Shown here in pieces: positions 16,001-25,774 of a stretch of DNA of 64,000 nucleotides. Source of the stretch: Paracoccus bogoriensis (lineage in GTDB: Bacteria > Pseudomonadota > Alphaproteobacteria > Rhodobacterales > Rhodobacteraceae); NCBI RefSeq assembly GCF_019431455.1, contig NZ_JAHYSR010000002.1, forward strand, positions 62,001 through 126,000, in the 5' to 3' direction. The notes under the pieces are model-generated. The model did not search any database, had not been told where the DNA came from, and worked only from the letters and a program-made list of their open reading frames with translations. Made by a program: the position numbers and the translations under genes. Positions within the stretch are counted from its first letter, which is position 1. Each line of letters opens with the position of its first letter.

Positions 16001-17537
16001 AACGATCGAGGCCAGCGGCGATCCGGCCACGGGGCTTCTGCTGGACGGGCGGCTTGCCAATCTGGGGTTGATCGTTCCGGAATTTCCCGGCCCCGCGACT
16101 TTGCGCGGCACCTTGCGCGAGGATGGGGCCAATCTGGTCATGGACCTGAATGCCACCGCGCCGGGCAGCGTGGATTTGCGCATCGCGGGCGTGGCGGCGC
16201 GCAATGGGCAATCGGCCGATCTGGCCATCACCGGACGGGCGGATTCCGCGCTCGCCAATACCACGCTGCGGACCCGCAGCCTGTCGGGGCCGCTGGCGAT
16301 CAACCTGCGCCTGACCGGACCCCTGGCGCTGCAATCGCTGTCGGGGCAGGTCGCCCTGTCGCAGGGGCAATTGTCCGATCCGGGGTTGGGCATCCGGCTT
16401 GAGGGGGTCAATCTGGTCGCGGCTTTTCAGAACGGTCGGCTTCGGCTGGACGGGGGTGGCGGTTTCGCCGCGGGCGGCAGTATCTCGGTGTCCGGCCCCG
16501 TCGATCTGCAAGGCGGCGCGCTGGATCTGTCGGTTGGCCTGAACCGGGCGGTGCTACGCGATCCGAACCTTTACGAGACGCGCCTGGACGGGGCGCTCCG
16601 CATCTCTGGCAACCTGGCGGCGGGGCCGCTGGTCTCGGGGCGGATCGTCCTGGACGAGACCGAAATCCGCATCCCCTCGACCGGGCTTGGCGGCGCGCGG
16701 GGCATTCCCGACATCCGCCATGTCGGCAACCAGCGACCTCCGGTGCGCGCCACGCGCGCCCGCGCGGGGCTGGAGGGCTATCCCAGCCCGGCCGCCGCGG
16801 CCGCGGGGCTGGCGGGTCCACCTGCGGTTCCGGCGCGCAATCCGCCGCGTCTCAACCTGTCCATCGAGGCGCCGAACCGCGTCTTTGTGCGCGGTCGCGG
16901 TGTCGATGCCGAACTGGGCGGCGGCTTTCTGGTGCAGGGCACATCGCGCAATGTCGTGCCGGTCGGCAATCTGCAGCTGATCCGGGGCCGCGTCGATCTG
17001 CTGGGCAACCGCTTCAACCTGACCGAGGGCTTGATCGAATTGCAGGGCAGCCTGATCCCGGTCATTCGCCTTGTGGCCGAAACGCAGCGCGACGGGATCA
17101 CCACCCGCATCGTGATCGACGGAGAGTTGCGCGAGCCCGATATCCGGTTCGAATCCTCGCCCGAACTGCCCGAGGAAGAGGTTCTGTCCCAGCTTCTGTT
17201 CGGGCGGGGCCTCGACACGATCACGCCCCTTCAGGCGGCGCAGCTGGCCAATGCGGTCGCGGTGCTGGCTGGGCGCGGCGGGGCGGGGATCATCGGCAAC
17301 CTGCGTGACAGCGCGGGGCTGGACGATCTGGACCTGACGACCGATGCCGACGGCAATGTCGAACTGCGCGCGGGCCGCTACCTGAGCGAGAACGTCTATA
17401 CCGATGTCTCGGTCGGGGAAAGCGGACGCAGCACGATCAACCTGAACCTGGACATCACGCAAAGCCTGCGGGCGCGGGGTTCGGTCGGCAGCGACGGCAG
17501 CAGCAGCCTCGGCGTGTTCTTCGGGCGCGATTACTGA
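13056..17537 (+). CDS. tamB: TamB, translocation and assembly module subunit
   Basis: 1493 residues, the usual very large size of alphaproteobacterial TamB. An N-terminal hydrophobic segment (MRRLWILVFGLIFPLAVLAQSA) anchors or exports it; the rest is almost entirely repetitive beta-strand sequence, expected to form the hydrophobic groove spanning the periplasm. The C-terminal DUF490 domain is clear: GNLQLIRGRVDLLGNRFNLTEG, then LLFGRGLDTITPLQAAQLA, ending in FFGRDY. The middle contains four consecutive units of 99-100 residues (14874-16064), described separately. It is coupled to tamA by a one-base overlap, and its 3' end overlaps the convergent UbiB-family gene by 7 bases. Confidence 0.92.
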   Translation: MRRLWILVFGLIFPLAVLAQSAAELSAEIEDDRGFLTGLLERSLSGAGRTVVIEGFQGALSSRATFSEMRIADDDGVWLTLRDGAIQWNRSALLRRRIEIAELTAREILLPRLPAGEDGAIQAEAPVFALPELPVAVNIEQIRAERVALGEAVIGIEAALRIDGAMSLEGGEGETQLNVTRLDGPRGQFVLDSAFSNETRILRLNLALDEAANGILANLIDLYERPALTAQISGEGPLSDFAADIRLATNGQPRITGRISANERPDETGTPGTAFSVQIGGDVASLLRPDDRVFFGRDTRLQAEGWRAETGRIELPQLSLQTEALSVTGSLSTNDQNAPQLAELQILLGRDANAPVLPVPLPFADAGTTVDSGRLQLSYDAAEGQGWTLTGRVGQVDRGNLMIGQLLLDGGGEIVLDDGALVEVTGGLSFGAAGLAFADAGLAQAVGDEVRGRARFNFTPGNVLDIHDVRLDGADFGVNGDFLVAGLASGITLSVDVTARHQDLSRLSLLADRDLTGSAEAELNGYYIVLNRAFDLDARITATDLTLDQPQLDRLLGGGSDIVVEIRRDETGIEVEELSLSAARVTLDASGRIDSLSSDLVAQISMPSLAEADPDFGGSLMAEARLNGPSGQRRLTVSGETMDLRIGIDAVDRALAGMTNLTLIAGQTPDGYQLDSFRFANPQITASGEGVFAKGALDATADIALPSLSALDPRWSGALAARARLTDENGRRIIDLTGQGTDLSFGQGNVDGALTGRTDLRVLADQAEGVLTLRDVRITNDQLRATATGQVGEGVTDLAAELQVDTLAPFGPGWRGALTATGTFREAGDGIRRLSLRGTGRDLALGQAQVDGALAGETQLTLEATEAEGVLSLQTARISNPRLQVDATGQLGDGATDLAATIAAGDLRFLGNGIAGALQAQARVLDQGGQRLITANGNASGLRVGQPRVDPVLTGQTVFDLAARQDAAGLSLQRLQLRNPQVTIEASGDPATGLLLDGRLANLGLIVPEFPGPATLRGTLREDGANLVMDLNATAPGSVDLRIAGVAARNGQSADLAITGRADSALANTTLRTRSLSGPLAINLRLTGPLALQSLSGQVALSQGQLSDPGLGIRLEGVNLVAAFQNGRLRLDGGGGFAAGGSISVSGPVDLQGGALDLSVGLNRAVLRDPNLYETRLDGALRISGNLAAGPLVSGRIVLDETEIRIPSTGLGGARGIPDIRHVGNQRPPVRATRARAGLEGYPSPAAAAAGLAGPPAVPARNPPRLNLSIEAPNRVFVRGRGVDAELGGGFLVQGTSRNVVPVGNLQLIRGRVDLLGNRFNLTEGLIELQGSLIPVIRLVAETQRDGITTRIVIDGELREPDIRFESSPELPEEEVLSQLLFGRGLDTITPLQAAQLANAVAVLAGRGGAGIIGNLRDSAGLDDLDLTTDADGNVELRAGRYLSENVYTDVSVGESGRSTINLNLDITQSLRARGSVGSDGSSSLGVFFGRDY
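14874..16064 (+). repeat. Four tandem about 99-residue repeats within TamB
   Basis: In-frame units begin at 14874 (PSLAEADP), 15171 (PSLSALDP), 15468 (DTLAPFGP) and 15768 (GDLRFLGN), spaced 99, 99 and 100 codons, with the fourth ending near 16064. Each shares a pattern of xGxLxAxAR-like start, then VDxALxGxTxL about residue 45, and NPQxTAxGxx about residue 72. A more diverged unit of similar end structure appears to precede the first. Confidence 0.75.
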
Positions 17538-18856
17538 TCGCTGTAGGGCGCGACCAGCGCGCCCAGATCGACACGCGCGCGCAGCCGCGCCAGCAGCAGG
17601 TAGAGCCCGCCGAACTTGCGGTGCAGGAACAGGATCTCGGGCGGGGGCATCTCGGCCCGGTCGCGGCTTTGAGTAATCTTCATCACCATTTCGGCGATGC
17701 GCTGCGGGATGTCGGTGCCGGCCAGGTCGAACAGGCCCTGACGGCGCAAGGGGCCGAAGGCCAGTTCCATCATGTCCAGCAGCAGCGCCTTGTGCGCGGG
17801 CTGGGTATCCTCGCGGAAATAGCCGATGGCGATGGCGGCCTCGTCGATGGCCTTGCGGTCGTCCTGCAAGGCGGCGCGCAGCAGGCGGCGATATTGCGGG
17901 CCGACATGGTCCGAGAAACTGCGCGTCGCGCCGAAATCCAGCAGAACCAGCCGACGGCTGTCCGGTTGCCAGCGGTAATTGGCGAAATTCGGATCGGTTT
18001 GCATCAGGTTGAAGCTGAACAATTCCTCAAGCACCAGGCGGGCCAGGGCATGGGCGGCGCGATCCCGGACGGGCTGAGCCTCGTCGGCCAACGTCTCGAT
18101 GGGGCGGCTTTCGATGAAATCCATCGCCAGCACGTCGCGGCGGGTGAATTCCGGGTCGGGCCGGGGCAGCAGGAATTCGGGCCGCCCGGCCAGCGCCTCG
18201 GCGTAGCGCAGCATCTGGCGGGCCTCGTGTTCGTAATCGGCCTCGGCCTTCAGCTGGGCGCGAGCCTCGTCCAGCAGGGGCGGCAGGTCGATCCCCTTGG
18301 GCAGCAGGCCCGGCATCCGCAGCAGCAGGGCAAGGTTGTCGATGTCGCTGTCGATACTGGCGCGGATGCCGGGATATTGCACCTTGATCGCCAGATCGCG
18401 CCCGTCCCTGGTCTGCGCGCGGTGCACCTGCCCGATCGAGGCCGAGGCGATGGGCCGCGTCTGGAACCGCTGAAAACGCGGCAGCCAGCCCTCGCCCCAG
18501 GCGCGATCAAGCTGGGCCCGCAACTGCCGCGGTGGCATCGGCTCGGCATCGGCGCGCAGCCGCGACAGGATCTGCGTCAGTTCGGGCGGCAGGAAATCGC
18601 CTGCATCCATCGACAGAAGCTGCCCCATCTTCATCGCCGCACCGCGCATCCGCGACAATTGATCGGCCAGCCGCATCGCATTGGCTGGCGTCATCAGCAG
18701 ATCCTGCGCACGCGGTCGTTCGCCCTGCGCCAGCCGCGCCATGCCCGAGACCAGCGCCCTGCCCCCGATCCCGCCCGCCAGCGCCCCCATCCGCAAGGCG
18801 CGGGACAGCCGACTCGAAGGGACCGCGCGGCCGATATGGTCATCTTCCTCACTCAT
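17531..18856 (-). CDS. UbiB/AarF (ABC1, COQ8) family atypical kinase
   Basis: 441 residues. The family-defining KxGQ motif appears as RGAAMKMGQLLSMD near residue 75, followed by the alanine-rich nucleotide loop ASASIGQVHRA, the lysine in AIKVQYPGI, QTDPNFANYRW near the catalytic Asn, and VLLDFGATR as the metal-binding DFG-like motif. No C-terminal membrane anchor is obvious, unlike UbiB itself. Proteins of this family support ubiquinone synthesis or lipid homeostasis through an ATPase activity. The gene begins with an ATGA overlap with the stop of a short broken frame upstream and ends convergently with tamB, overlapping it by 7 bases. Confidence 0.85.
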   Translation of the reverse strand: MSEEDDHIGRAVPSSRLSRALRMGALAGGIGGRALVSGMARLAQGERPRAQDLLMTPANAMRLADQLSRMRGAAMKMGQLLSMDAGDFLPPELTQILSRLRADAEPMPPRQLRAQLDRAWGEGWLPRFQRFQTRPIASASIGQVHRAQTRDGRDLAIKVQYPGIRASIDSDIDNLALLLRMPGLLPKGIDLPPLLDEARAQLKAEADYEHEARQMLRYAEALAGRPEFLLPRPDPEFTRRDVLAMDFIESRPIETLADEAQPVRDRAAHALARLVLEELFSFNLMQTDPNFANYRWQPDSRRLVLLDFGATRSFSDHVGPQYRRLLRAALQDDRKAIDEAAIAIGYFREDTQPAHKALLLDMMELAFGPLRRQGLFDLAGTDIPQRIAEMVMKITQSRDRAEMPPPEILFLHRKFGGLYLLLARLRARVDLGALVAPYSDQ

Positions 18857-19028
18857 GCGCGGGCCAGCGGGCTCGGGCCGACGGCCTGGACATCATGCCA
18901 GCCGTCCCCTGCGTCAAGCAATTCCAGCGGCATCGGCGCCGGCGCGCGGCCAGGATAGGCGCGCAGGAAAAGCCCGTCCCGCCTGCGCCGAGGATCATGA
19001 CATCGTTGACGCTGTGGACCTGATCCAT
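18853..19028 (-). pseudogene. Possible frameshifted remnant of a small gene upstream of the UbiB-family gene
   Basis: From an ATG at 19028, with AGGA at a sensible distance, one frame reads MDQVHSVNDVMILGAGGTGF, which resembles the start of a nucleotide-binding Rossmann fold (GxGxxG), and then becomes arginine-rich nonsense. A second frame takes over near the same point and reads LRAYPGRAPAPMPLELLDAG, then a tail ending GPSPLARA, and its TGA overlaps the UbiB-family ATG as ATGA. A single frame change would join the two into a protein of about 58 residues. This may be a decayed gene with an internal deletion and frameshift, a sequencing error, or chance. No family was recognised. Confidence 0.25.
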
Positions 19029-19314
19029 GATGTTTGTCCTGGCGGGCTCTTGCGGCCTGATCAGCACAGGCGCAGGTGTGAAAGGCAAGTGGGATTTTTG
19101 TCGCCCCCCCCCGCGTCACGCGTCAGGCCTTTGCGGGCCGAGGCGGCTATCGACTTTCGGAATGGCGGGTGCAAGAATACGCTCGATGACCAGGCGGCTG
19201 GCCAAGACTGGCCTTGGTCAATCCAATCGGGCCTCTGGAGCGCGGAGATACCTGCACGGCTGCATTGCTGTGCCTGGGGTATCGCAGACATTCCCAGTCC
19301 CGCGCGATGGCGGG
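19029..19314. other. Intergenic stretch with no recognised feature
   Basis: Together with the preceding remnant this makes a 458-bp gap between glpK and the UbiB-family gene. No credible reading frame, tRNA, hairpin with T-run or repeat was seen; there is a run of nine C around 19107-19115. It may hold the promoter for the UbiB-family gene. Confidence 0.4.
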
Positions 19315-20799
19315 TCAGGAACAGACGCCGATTGTGGCCTGAATTGCGCGGCGCCATTCATCCCGGCGCTTGGCGCGCAGTTCGGCCGAGATTTGCGGCT
19401 CGAAGCTGCGTTCCAGCGCCCATGAGCGCGCGAAGCCAGCGGCATCGGGATAGATCCCCTGCTGCTGTCCGGCCAGCCAGGCCGCGCCCAGGGCGGTGGT
19501 CTCGGTGATGCGGGGGCGGTCCACCCGTGCGCCGATGATGTCCGAAAGGAATTGCATGGCCCAGTCCGAGGCCGCCATCCCGCCATCGACCCGTAGCGCG
19601 GTTTGGCCGTCGCCCTGCCAGTCGGCGCGCATCGCCTCCAGCAGGTCCAGCGTCTGGAAGCCCACGCTCTCCAGCGCGGCGCGGGCCAGTTCGGCGGGGC
19701 CGGAATTGCGCGTCAGCCCGAAGATCGCACCCCGGCATTCGGGCTTCCAGTAGGGCGCGCCCAGCCCGGTGAAAGCCGGGACAAGGATCACGCGCTGGCT
19801 TTCATCGGCGCTTTCGGCCAGAGGCTGCGTCTCGCGTGCCTCGCGGATGATCCTGAGCCCGTCGCGCAACCATTGCACCACCGCGCCCGCGATGAAGATC
19901 GAGCCTTCCAGCGCATAGGTCGGCTTGCCGTCCAGTTGATAGGCGATGGTCGTCAGCAGCCGCTGGCTGGAGACGACGGGCGTGTCGCCGGTGTTCAGCA
20001 GGGCAAAGCAGCCCGTGCCATAGGTCGATTTCATCATGCCGGGCTGGAAACAGGCCTGGCCCAAGGTCGCCGCCTGCTGGTCGCCCGCGACGCCTGTGAT
20101 CGGGATCGGGCGGCCGAAGAGATCGGGCCGGGTCGTTCCGAAATCGGCCGAGCAATCGCGCACATCGGGCAGCATGGATTGCGGGATGCCGAACAGGTCG
20201 CAGATGGTCGCCGACCAGCGGCCCTTGTGGATATCGTAAAGCATCGTGCGCGCCGCATTGGTCGCGTCGGTCGCATGGACCGCCCCGCCGGTCAGCCGCC
20301 AGATCAGCCAGCTATCCACGGTGCCAAAGGCCAGATCGCCCGCCTCGGCGGCGGCACGCGCGCCCTCGACATGATCGAGGATCCACTTGACCTTGGTGGC
20401 CGAGAAATAGGGATCGACCAGCAGGCCGGTGCGGGCGGTGATCATGTCGCCATGGCCGGCCGCTTCCAGTTCGCGGCAGAATTCGGCGGTGCGGCGGTCC
20501 TGCCAGACGATGGCGTTGTGAACCGGCTTGCCGGTCTGGCGGTTCCAGACCACGACGGTTTCGCGCTGGTTGGTGATGCCAATGGCGGCGATGGGCGGAT
20601 TGCCGGCCTTTTCGATGGCCGCGCGGCAGGTGGCGGCAACGGTCGCCCACAGATCCTCGGGGTCGTGTTCGACCCAGCCGGAGCGGGGGAAATGCTGCGG
20701 AAATTCCTCTTGCGCGCTGGAGCGGACAGTCATGTCGGCGTCGAACAGGATCGCGCGGGACGAGGTCGTGCCCTGGTCGATGGCAAGGATATGGGTCAT
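19315..20799 (-). CDS. glpK: Glycerol kinase
   Basis: 494 residues, the standard length of GlpK. It converts glycerol and ATP to sn-glycerol 3-phosphate in the cytoplasm. Motifs include the phosphate-1 segment [17 protein letters not shown] at the N-terminus, [19 protein letters not shown] near 80-100, [16 protein letters not shown] and [18 protein letters not shown], all diagnostic FGGY-kinase signatures. The start at 20799 gives the canonical [12 protein letters not shown]; a longer frame exists but would run through the terminator hairpin upstream. It is last in the glp cluster, 66 bases after glpV, with an intrinsic terminator in between, so its transcription may come partly from read-through. 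Confidence 0.96.
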   Translation of the reverse strand: MTHILAIDQGTTSSRAILFDADMTVRSSAQEEFPQHFPRSGWVEHDPEDLWATVAATCRAAIEKAGNPPIAAIGITNQRETVVVWNRQTGKPVHNAIVWQDRRTAEFCRELEAAGHGDMITARTGLLVDPYFSATKVKWILDHVEGARAAAEAGDLAFGTVDSWLIWRLTGGAVHATDATNAARTMLYDIHKGRWSATICDLFGIPQSMLPDVRDCSADFGTTRPDLFGRPIPITGVAGDQQAATLGQACFQPGMMKSTYGTGCFALLNTGDTPVVSSQRLLTTIAYQLDGKPTYALEGSIFIAGAVVQWLRDGLRIIREARETQPLAESADESQRVILVPAFTGLGAPYWKPECRGAIFGLTRNSGPAELARAALESVGFQTLDLLEAMRADWQGDGQTALRVDGGMAASDWAMQFLSDIIGARVDRPRITETTALGAAWLAGQQQGIYPDAAGFARSWALERSFEPQISAELRAKRRDEWRRAIQATIGVCS

Positions 20800-20820
20800 G
20801 GTCTTCCTCGGGGCGGGCTG

Positions 20821-20847
20821 AAAAAGGGGCGCGGACAACCGCGCCCC
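20821..20847 (-). terminator. Terminator hairpin between glpV and glpK
   Basis: On the minus strand a perfect 9-bp stem (GGGGCGCGG / CCGCGCCCC, plus-strand 20826-20834 and 20839-20847) with a 4-base loop is followed by five T (20825-20821). It should end or attenuate the glpD-to-glpV transcript before glpK. Confidence 0.8.
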
Positions 20848-20865
20848 AAGCCTATCGCGCAGGGC

Positions 20866-22569
20866 TTATTGCTGCCAGCGCTGGATCAGTTCTTCATAGG
20901 CGATGGTCACCGGTTCGGGCTTTTCGTTCTCGAGCTTGGGTTTCGGCGCGCCTTCGCGGTCCAGCCAGACCTGCGGATCCTCGGGCTCGTTCAGGACCGG
21001 GCCCAGATCGCCTTGAACGCCCGAACGCTGCAGACGCTCCAGCACGGCTTCCTGCTGCTCGCACAGCGCGTCCAGCGCCTCTTGCGCGGTCTTGGCGCCC
21101 GACGAGGCGTCACCGATGTTCTGCCACCACAGCTGCGCCAGACGCGGGTAATCCGGCACGTTCAGGCCGGTATCAGACCAGCGTGTGCGGTCGGGCGAGC
21201 GATAGAACTCGACCAGTCCGCCCAGCTTCGGCGCGCGTTCGGTGAAGCTGTCGTGACGGATCGAGCTGTCGCGCACGAAGGTCAGGCCGACATGGCTTTT
21301 CTTCGTGTCCACAGTCTTGGACACGATGAACTGCGCGTAAAGCCAGGCGGCCTGGGCGCGATCCACCGGGGTCGATTTCATCAACGTGGCCGAGCCCACA
21401 TCCTGATAGCCGACCTTCATCCCCTCTTCCCAGTAGGCGCCATAGGGCGAGGGCGCCATGCGCCATTTCGGTGTGCCGTCCTCGTTCACGACCGGCAGAC
21501 CTTCCTTGACCATGTCGGCGGTAAAGGCGGTGTACCAGAACATCTGCTGGGCGATGTTGCCCTGAGCGGGGACAGGCCCGGCTTCCGAAAAGGTCATGCC
21601 CGCCGCCGCAGGGGGCGTGTAGTTCTTCAGCCAGTCGATATATTTCTCGATCGCATAAACGGCGGCCGGGCTGTTGGTCGCCCCGCCGCGCGCCACGCAG
21701 GAGCCCACGGGCTGATAGTTTTCGTTGACGCGGATGCCCCATTCATCGACCGGAAAGCCGTTGGGTTCGCCCTTGTCGCCCATCCCGGCCATGGACATCC
21801 AGGCATCGGTAAAACGCCAGCCCAGCGACGGATCCTTCTTGCCGTAATCCATGTTGCCCCAGACCGTCTGGCCGTCGATCTCGCGCCCGGTGAAGAACTT
21901 GGCGATGTCCTCATAGGCGGACCAGTTCACGGGAACGCCCAGTTCGTAGCCGTATTCCTCGCGGAAGGCGGCCATGATCTCGGGATCGGTGAACCAGTCG
22001 TGGCGGAACCAGTAGAGGTTGGCGAATTGCTGGACCGGCAGTTGGTAAAGCTTGTCGTCCGGACCGGTGGCCGAGGCCAGGCCGATGAAATCGTCCAGAT
22101 CCAGGTTCGGGTTGGTGAAATCCGCGCCCTCGCCTGCAATCCAGTCGGTGATGTTGCGGACCTGCTGATAGCGCCAATGGGTGCCGATCAGATCCGCGTC
22201 GTTGATATACATGTCATAGATGTTCTCGCCGGTCTGCATCTGGGTTTGCAGCTTCTCGACGACATCGCCTTCGCCGATCAGGTCATGGGTGACCTGGATG
22301 CCGGTGATGGCGGTGAAGGCTGGCGCCAGGACGCGGGCTTCGTATTCGTGGGTGGTGATCGTTTCCGACACCACATTGATCGACATGCCGCGCAGAGGCT
22401 CGGCCGCGTCGATGAACCACTGCATCTCGGCTTCCTGCTCCTCGCGGGTCAGGACCGAGAGGTCGCCGATCTCGGCATCGAGGAACGCGCGCGCGGCCTC
22501 GATATCGGCGAAGGCGGGGCCGGTCAGAGCCAGCAGGACCGCCGTGGTGGACATAAGTTTCAGGTTCAT
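20866..22569 (-). CDS. glpV: Glycerol ABC transporter substrate-binding protein GlpV
   Basis: 567 residues, unusually long for a binding protein but typical of GlpV from the Rhizobium glpSTPQUV glycerol transporter. A signal peptide (MNLKLMSTTAVLLALTGPAFA) is followed by a large mature periplasmic domain with INVVSETITTHEYEARVLAPAF near residue 65 and KVGYQDVGSATLMKSTPVDRA near 370. The protein would bind glycerol in the periplasm and deliver it to GlpP/GlpQ. The start at 22569 has GGAGGGA just upstream. It is the last gene before the terminator; glpU lies 76 bases upstream. Confidence 0.9.
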   Translation of the reverse strand: MNLKLMSTTAVLLALTGPAFADIEAARAFLDAEIGDLSVLTREEQEAEMQWFIDAAEPLRGMSINVVSETITTHEYEARVLAPAFTAITGIQVTHDLIGEGDVVEKLQTQMQTGENIYDMYINDADLIGTHWRYQQVRNITDWIAGEGADFTNPNLDLDDFIGLASATGPDDKLYQLPVQQFANLYWFRHDWFTDPEIMAAFREEYGYELGVPVNWSAYEDIAKFFTGREIDGQTVWGNMDYGKKDPSLGWRFTDAWMSMAGMGDKGEPNGFPVDEWGIRVNENYQPVGSCVARGGATNSPAAVYAIEKYIDWLKNYTPPAAAGMTFSEAGPVPAQGNIAQQMFWYTAFTADMVKEGLPVVNEDGTPKWRMAPSPYGAYWEEGMKVGYQDVGSATLMKSTPVDRAQAAWLYAQFIVSKTVDTKKSHVGLTFVRDSSIRHDSFTERAPKLGGLVEFYRSPDRTRWSDTGLNVPDYPRLAQLWWQNIGDASSGAKTAQEALDALCEQQEAVLERLQRSGVQGDLGPVLNEPEDPQVWLDREGAPKPKLENEKPEPVTIAYEELIQRWQQ

Positions 22570-22645
22570 CTTTCCCTCCCTGTGAACCGTCGAGGTCAGT
22601 CTTGACGGATGGCCGGGCCCCTCACACCCGGCCATCCCGACCTTG

Positions 22646-22921
22646 TCACACCCACCGGAATACGGCAGCGGCATAGACAAGGCAGATCAGCAGCGCCCAG
22701 GGCTGCATCGCCGCCCCCATCACCCCCAGCCAGGCCAGGTTGATGAAGGCCGAGCCCAGAAGCGTGATGAACAGGCGGTCGCCCCGCGTCGTCTCGATCC
22801 CCAGCACGCCGCGGCGCGGCGTCTCGGGGAAGCGGATCGCCAGCACCGTGAAGGTGACCAGCAGCAGGGCGATGATGATGAAGAAGATCGCGGTGGGTTG
22901 GGTCCATGCCATCCAGGACAT
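22646..22921 (-). CDS. glpU: GlpU, DUF2160 small membrane protein of the glycerol transporter
   Basis: 91 residues with three hydrophobic segments (about 10-28, 50-68 and 71-88) joined by a short basic loop (RFPETPRRGVLG). It matches the DUF2160 proteins found in glycerol ABC operons as GlpU. Its role in transport is not established; it may assist assembly of the GlpP/GlpQ permease. It sits 12 bases after glpQ and before glpV, the same gene order as in Rhizobium leguminosarum. Confidence 0.85.
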   Translation of the reverse strand: MSWMAWTQPTAIFFIIIALLLVTFTVLAIRFPETPRRGVLGIETTRGDRLFITLLGSAFINLAWLGVMGAAMQPWALLICLVYAAAVFRWV

Positions 22922-22933
22922 AGCGGGCCTCCG

Positions 22934-23794
22934 TTACACGCGGCCCAGGGCAAAGCCCTTGGCGATGTAGTTGCGGACAAAATAGATCACCAATGCGCCG
23001 GGAATGATGGTCAGGACGCCGGCCGCGGCCAGAACGCCCCAGTCGATCCCCGACGCGCCAACCGTGCGCGTCATCGTGGCCGCGATCGGCTTTGCGTTCA
23101 CGCTGGTCAGCGTGCGCGACAACAACAGCTCGACCCACGAGAACATGAAGCAGAAAAACGCCGCTACCCCGATCCCCGACGAGATCAGCGGCATGAAGAT
23201 CTTCACGAAGAAGCGCGGAAAGCTGTAGCCGTCGATATAGGCGGTCTCGTCGATTTCCTTGGGCACGCCGCGCATGAAGCCTTCCAGGATCCACACCGCC
23301 AGCGGCACGTTGAAGAGGCAATGCGCCAGCGCCACCGCGATATGGGTGTCGAACAGGCCCACTGAGGAATAGAGCTGAAAGAAGGGCAGCGCAAAGACCG
23401 CAGGCGGCGCCATGCGGTTGGTCAAGAGCCAGAAGAACAGGTGCTTGTCGCCCATGAAGCGATAGCGGCTGAAGGCATAGGCCGCCGGCAGGGCCACCGT
23501 GACCGAAATCACCGTGTTCATCACCACGTAGATCAGGCTGTTCACATAGCCCATATACCAAGTGGGATCGGTCAGGATCGTGACGTAATTCTGAAAGGTC
23601 AGGTTCTGCGGCCACAGGCTGAACGTGCCGGTGATCTCGGCATTGGTCTTCAGGCTCATGTTCAGAAGCCAGTAGATCGGCAGCATCAGAAACAGCAGGT
23701 AAAGTCCGATGACAATGGCGCTTGCGCTGACGCGCGGCAGGGTGCGGCTGCGGCTGCGGGGCGTGGCGGCGGCGGTTGCAGTCAGGTCGGCCAT
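22934..23794 (-). CDS. glpQ: Glycerol ABC transporter permease GlpQ
   Basis: 286 residues. A charged N-terminal tail precedes six membrane segments; the EAA loop is GVPKEIDETAYIDGYSFPRFFVKIFMP near residue 175-200, typical of MalG/UgpE-type permeases. It would form the inner-membrane pore with GlpP. Only 4 bases separate it from glpP, showing tight coupling. Confidence 0.9.
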   Translation of the reverse strand: MADLTATAAATPRSRSRTLPRVSASAIVIGLYLLFLMLPIYWLLNMSLKTNAEITGTFSLWPQNLTFQNYVTILTDPTWYMGYVNSLIYVVMNTVISVTVALPAAYAFSRYRFMGDKHLFFWLLTNRMAPPAVFALPFFQLYSSVGLFDTHIAVALAHCLFNVPLAVWILEGFMRGVPKEIDETAYIDGYSFPRFFVKIFMPLISSGIGVAAFFCFMFSWVELLLSRTLTSVNAKPIAATMTRTVGASGIDWGVLAAAGVLTIIPGALVIYFVRNYIAKGFALGRV

Positions 23795-23798
23795 GGCG

Positions 23799-24665
<867 letters not shown>

Positions 24666-24691
24666 GTTTTCCCCCTCCCCCTTGGCGCGCG

Positions 24692-25762
<1,071 letters not shown>

Positions 25763-25774
25763 CCTCCGAACCTC

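Noticed and set aside
19603..22605. A 1000-codon open frame on the plus strand
   Set aside because: It lies antisense to glpK and glpV, both clear by motif and length. Long antisense frames are common in DNA of this GC content, and the translation is rich in Arg, Gly, Gln and His with no domain.
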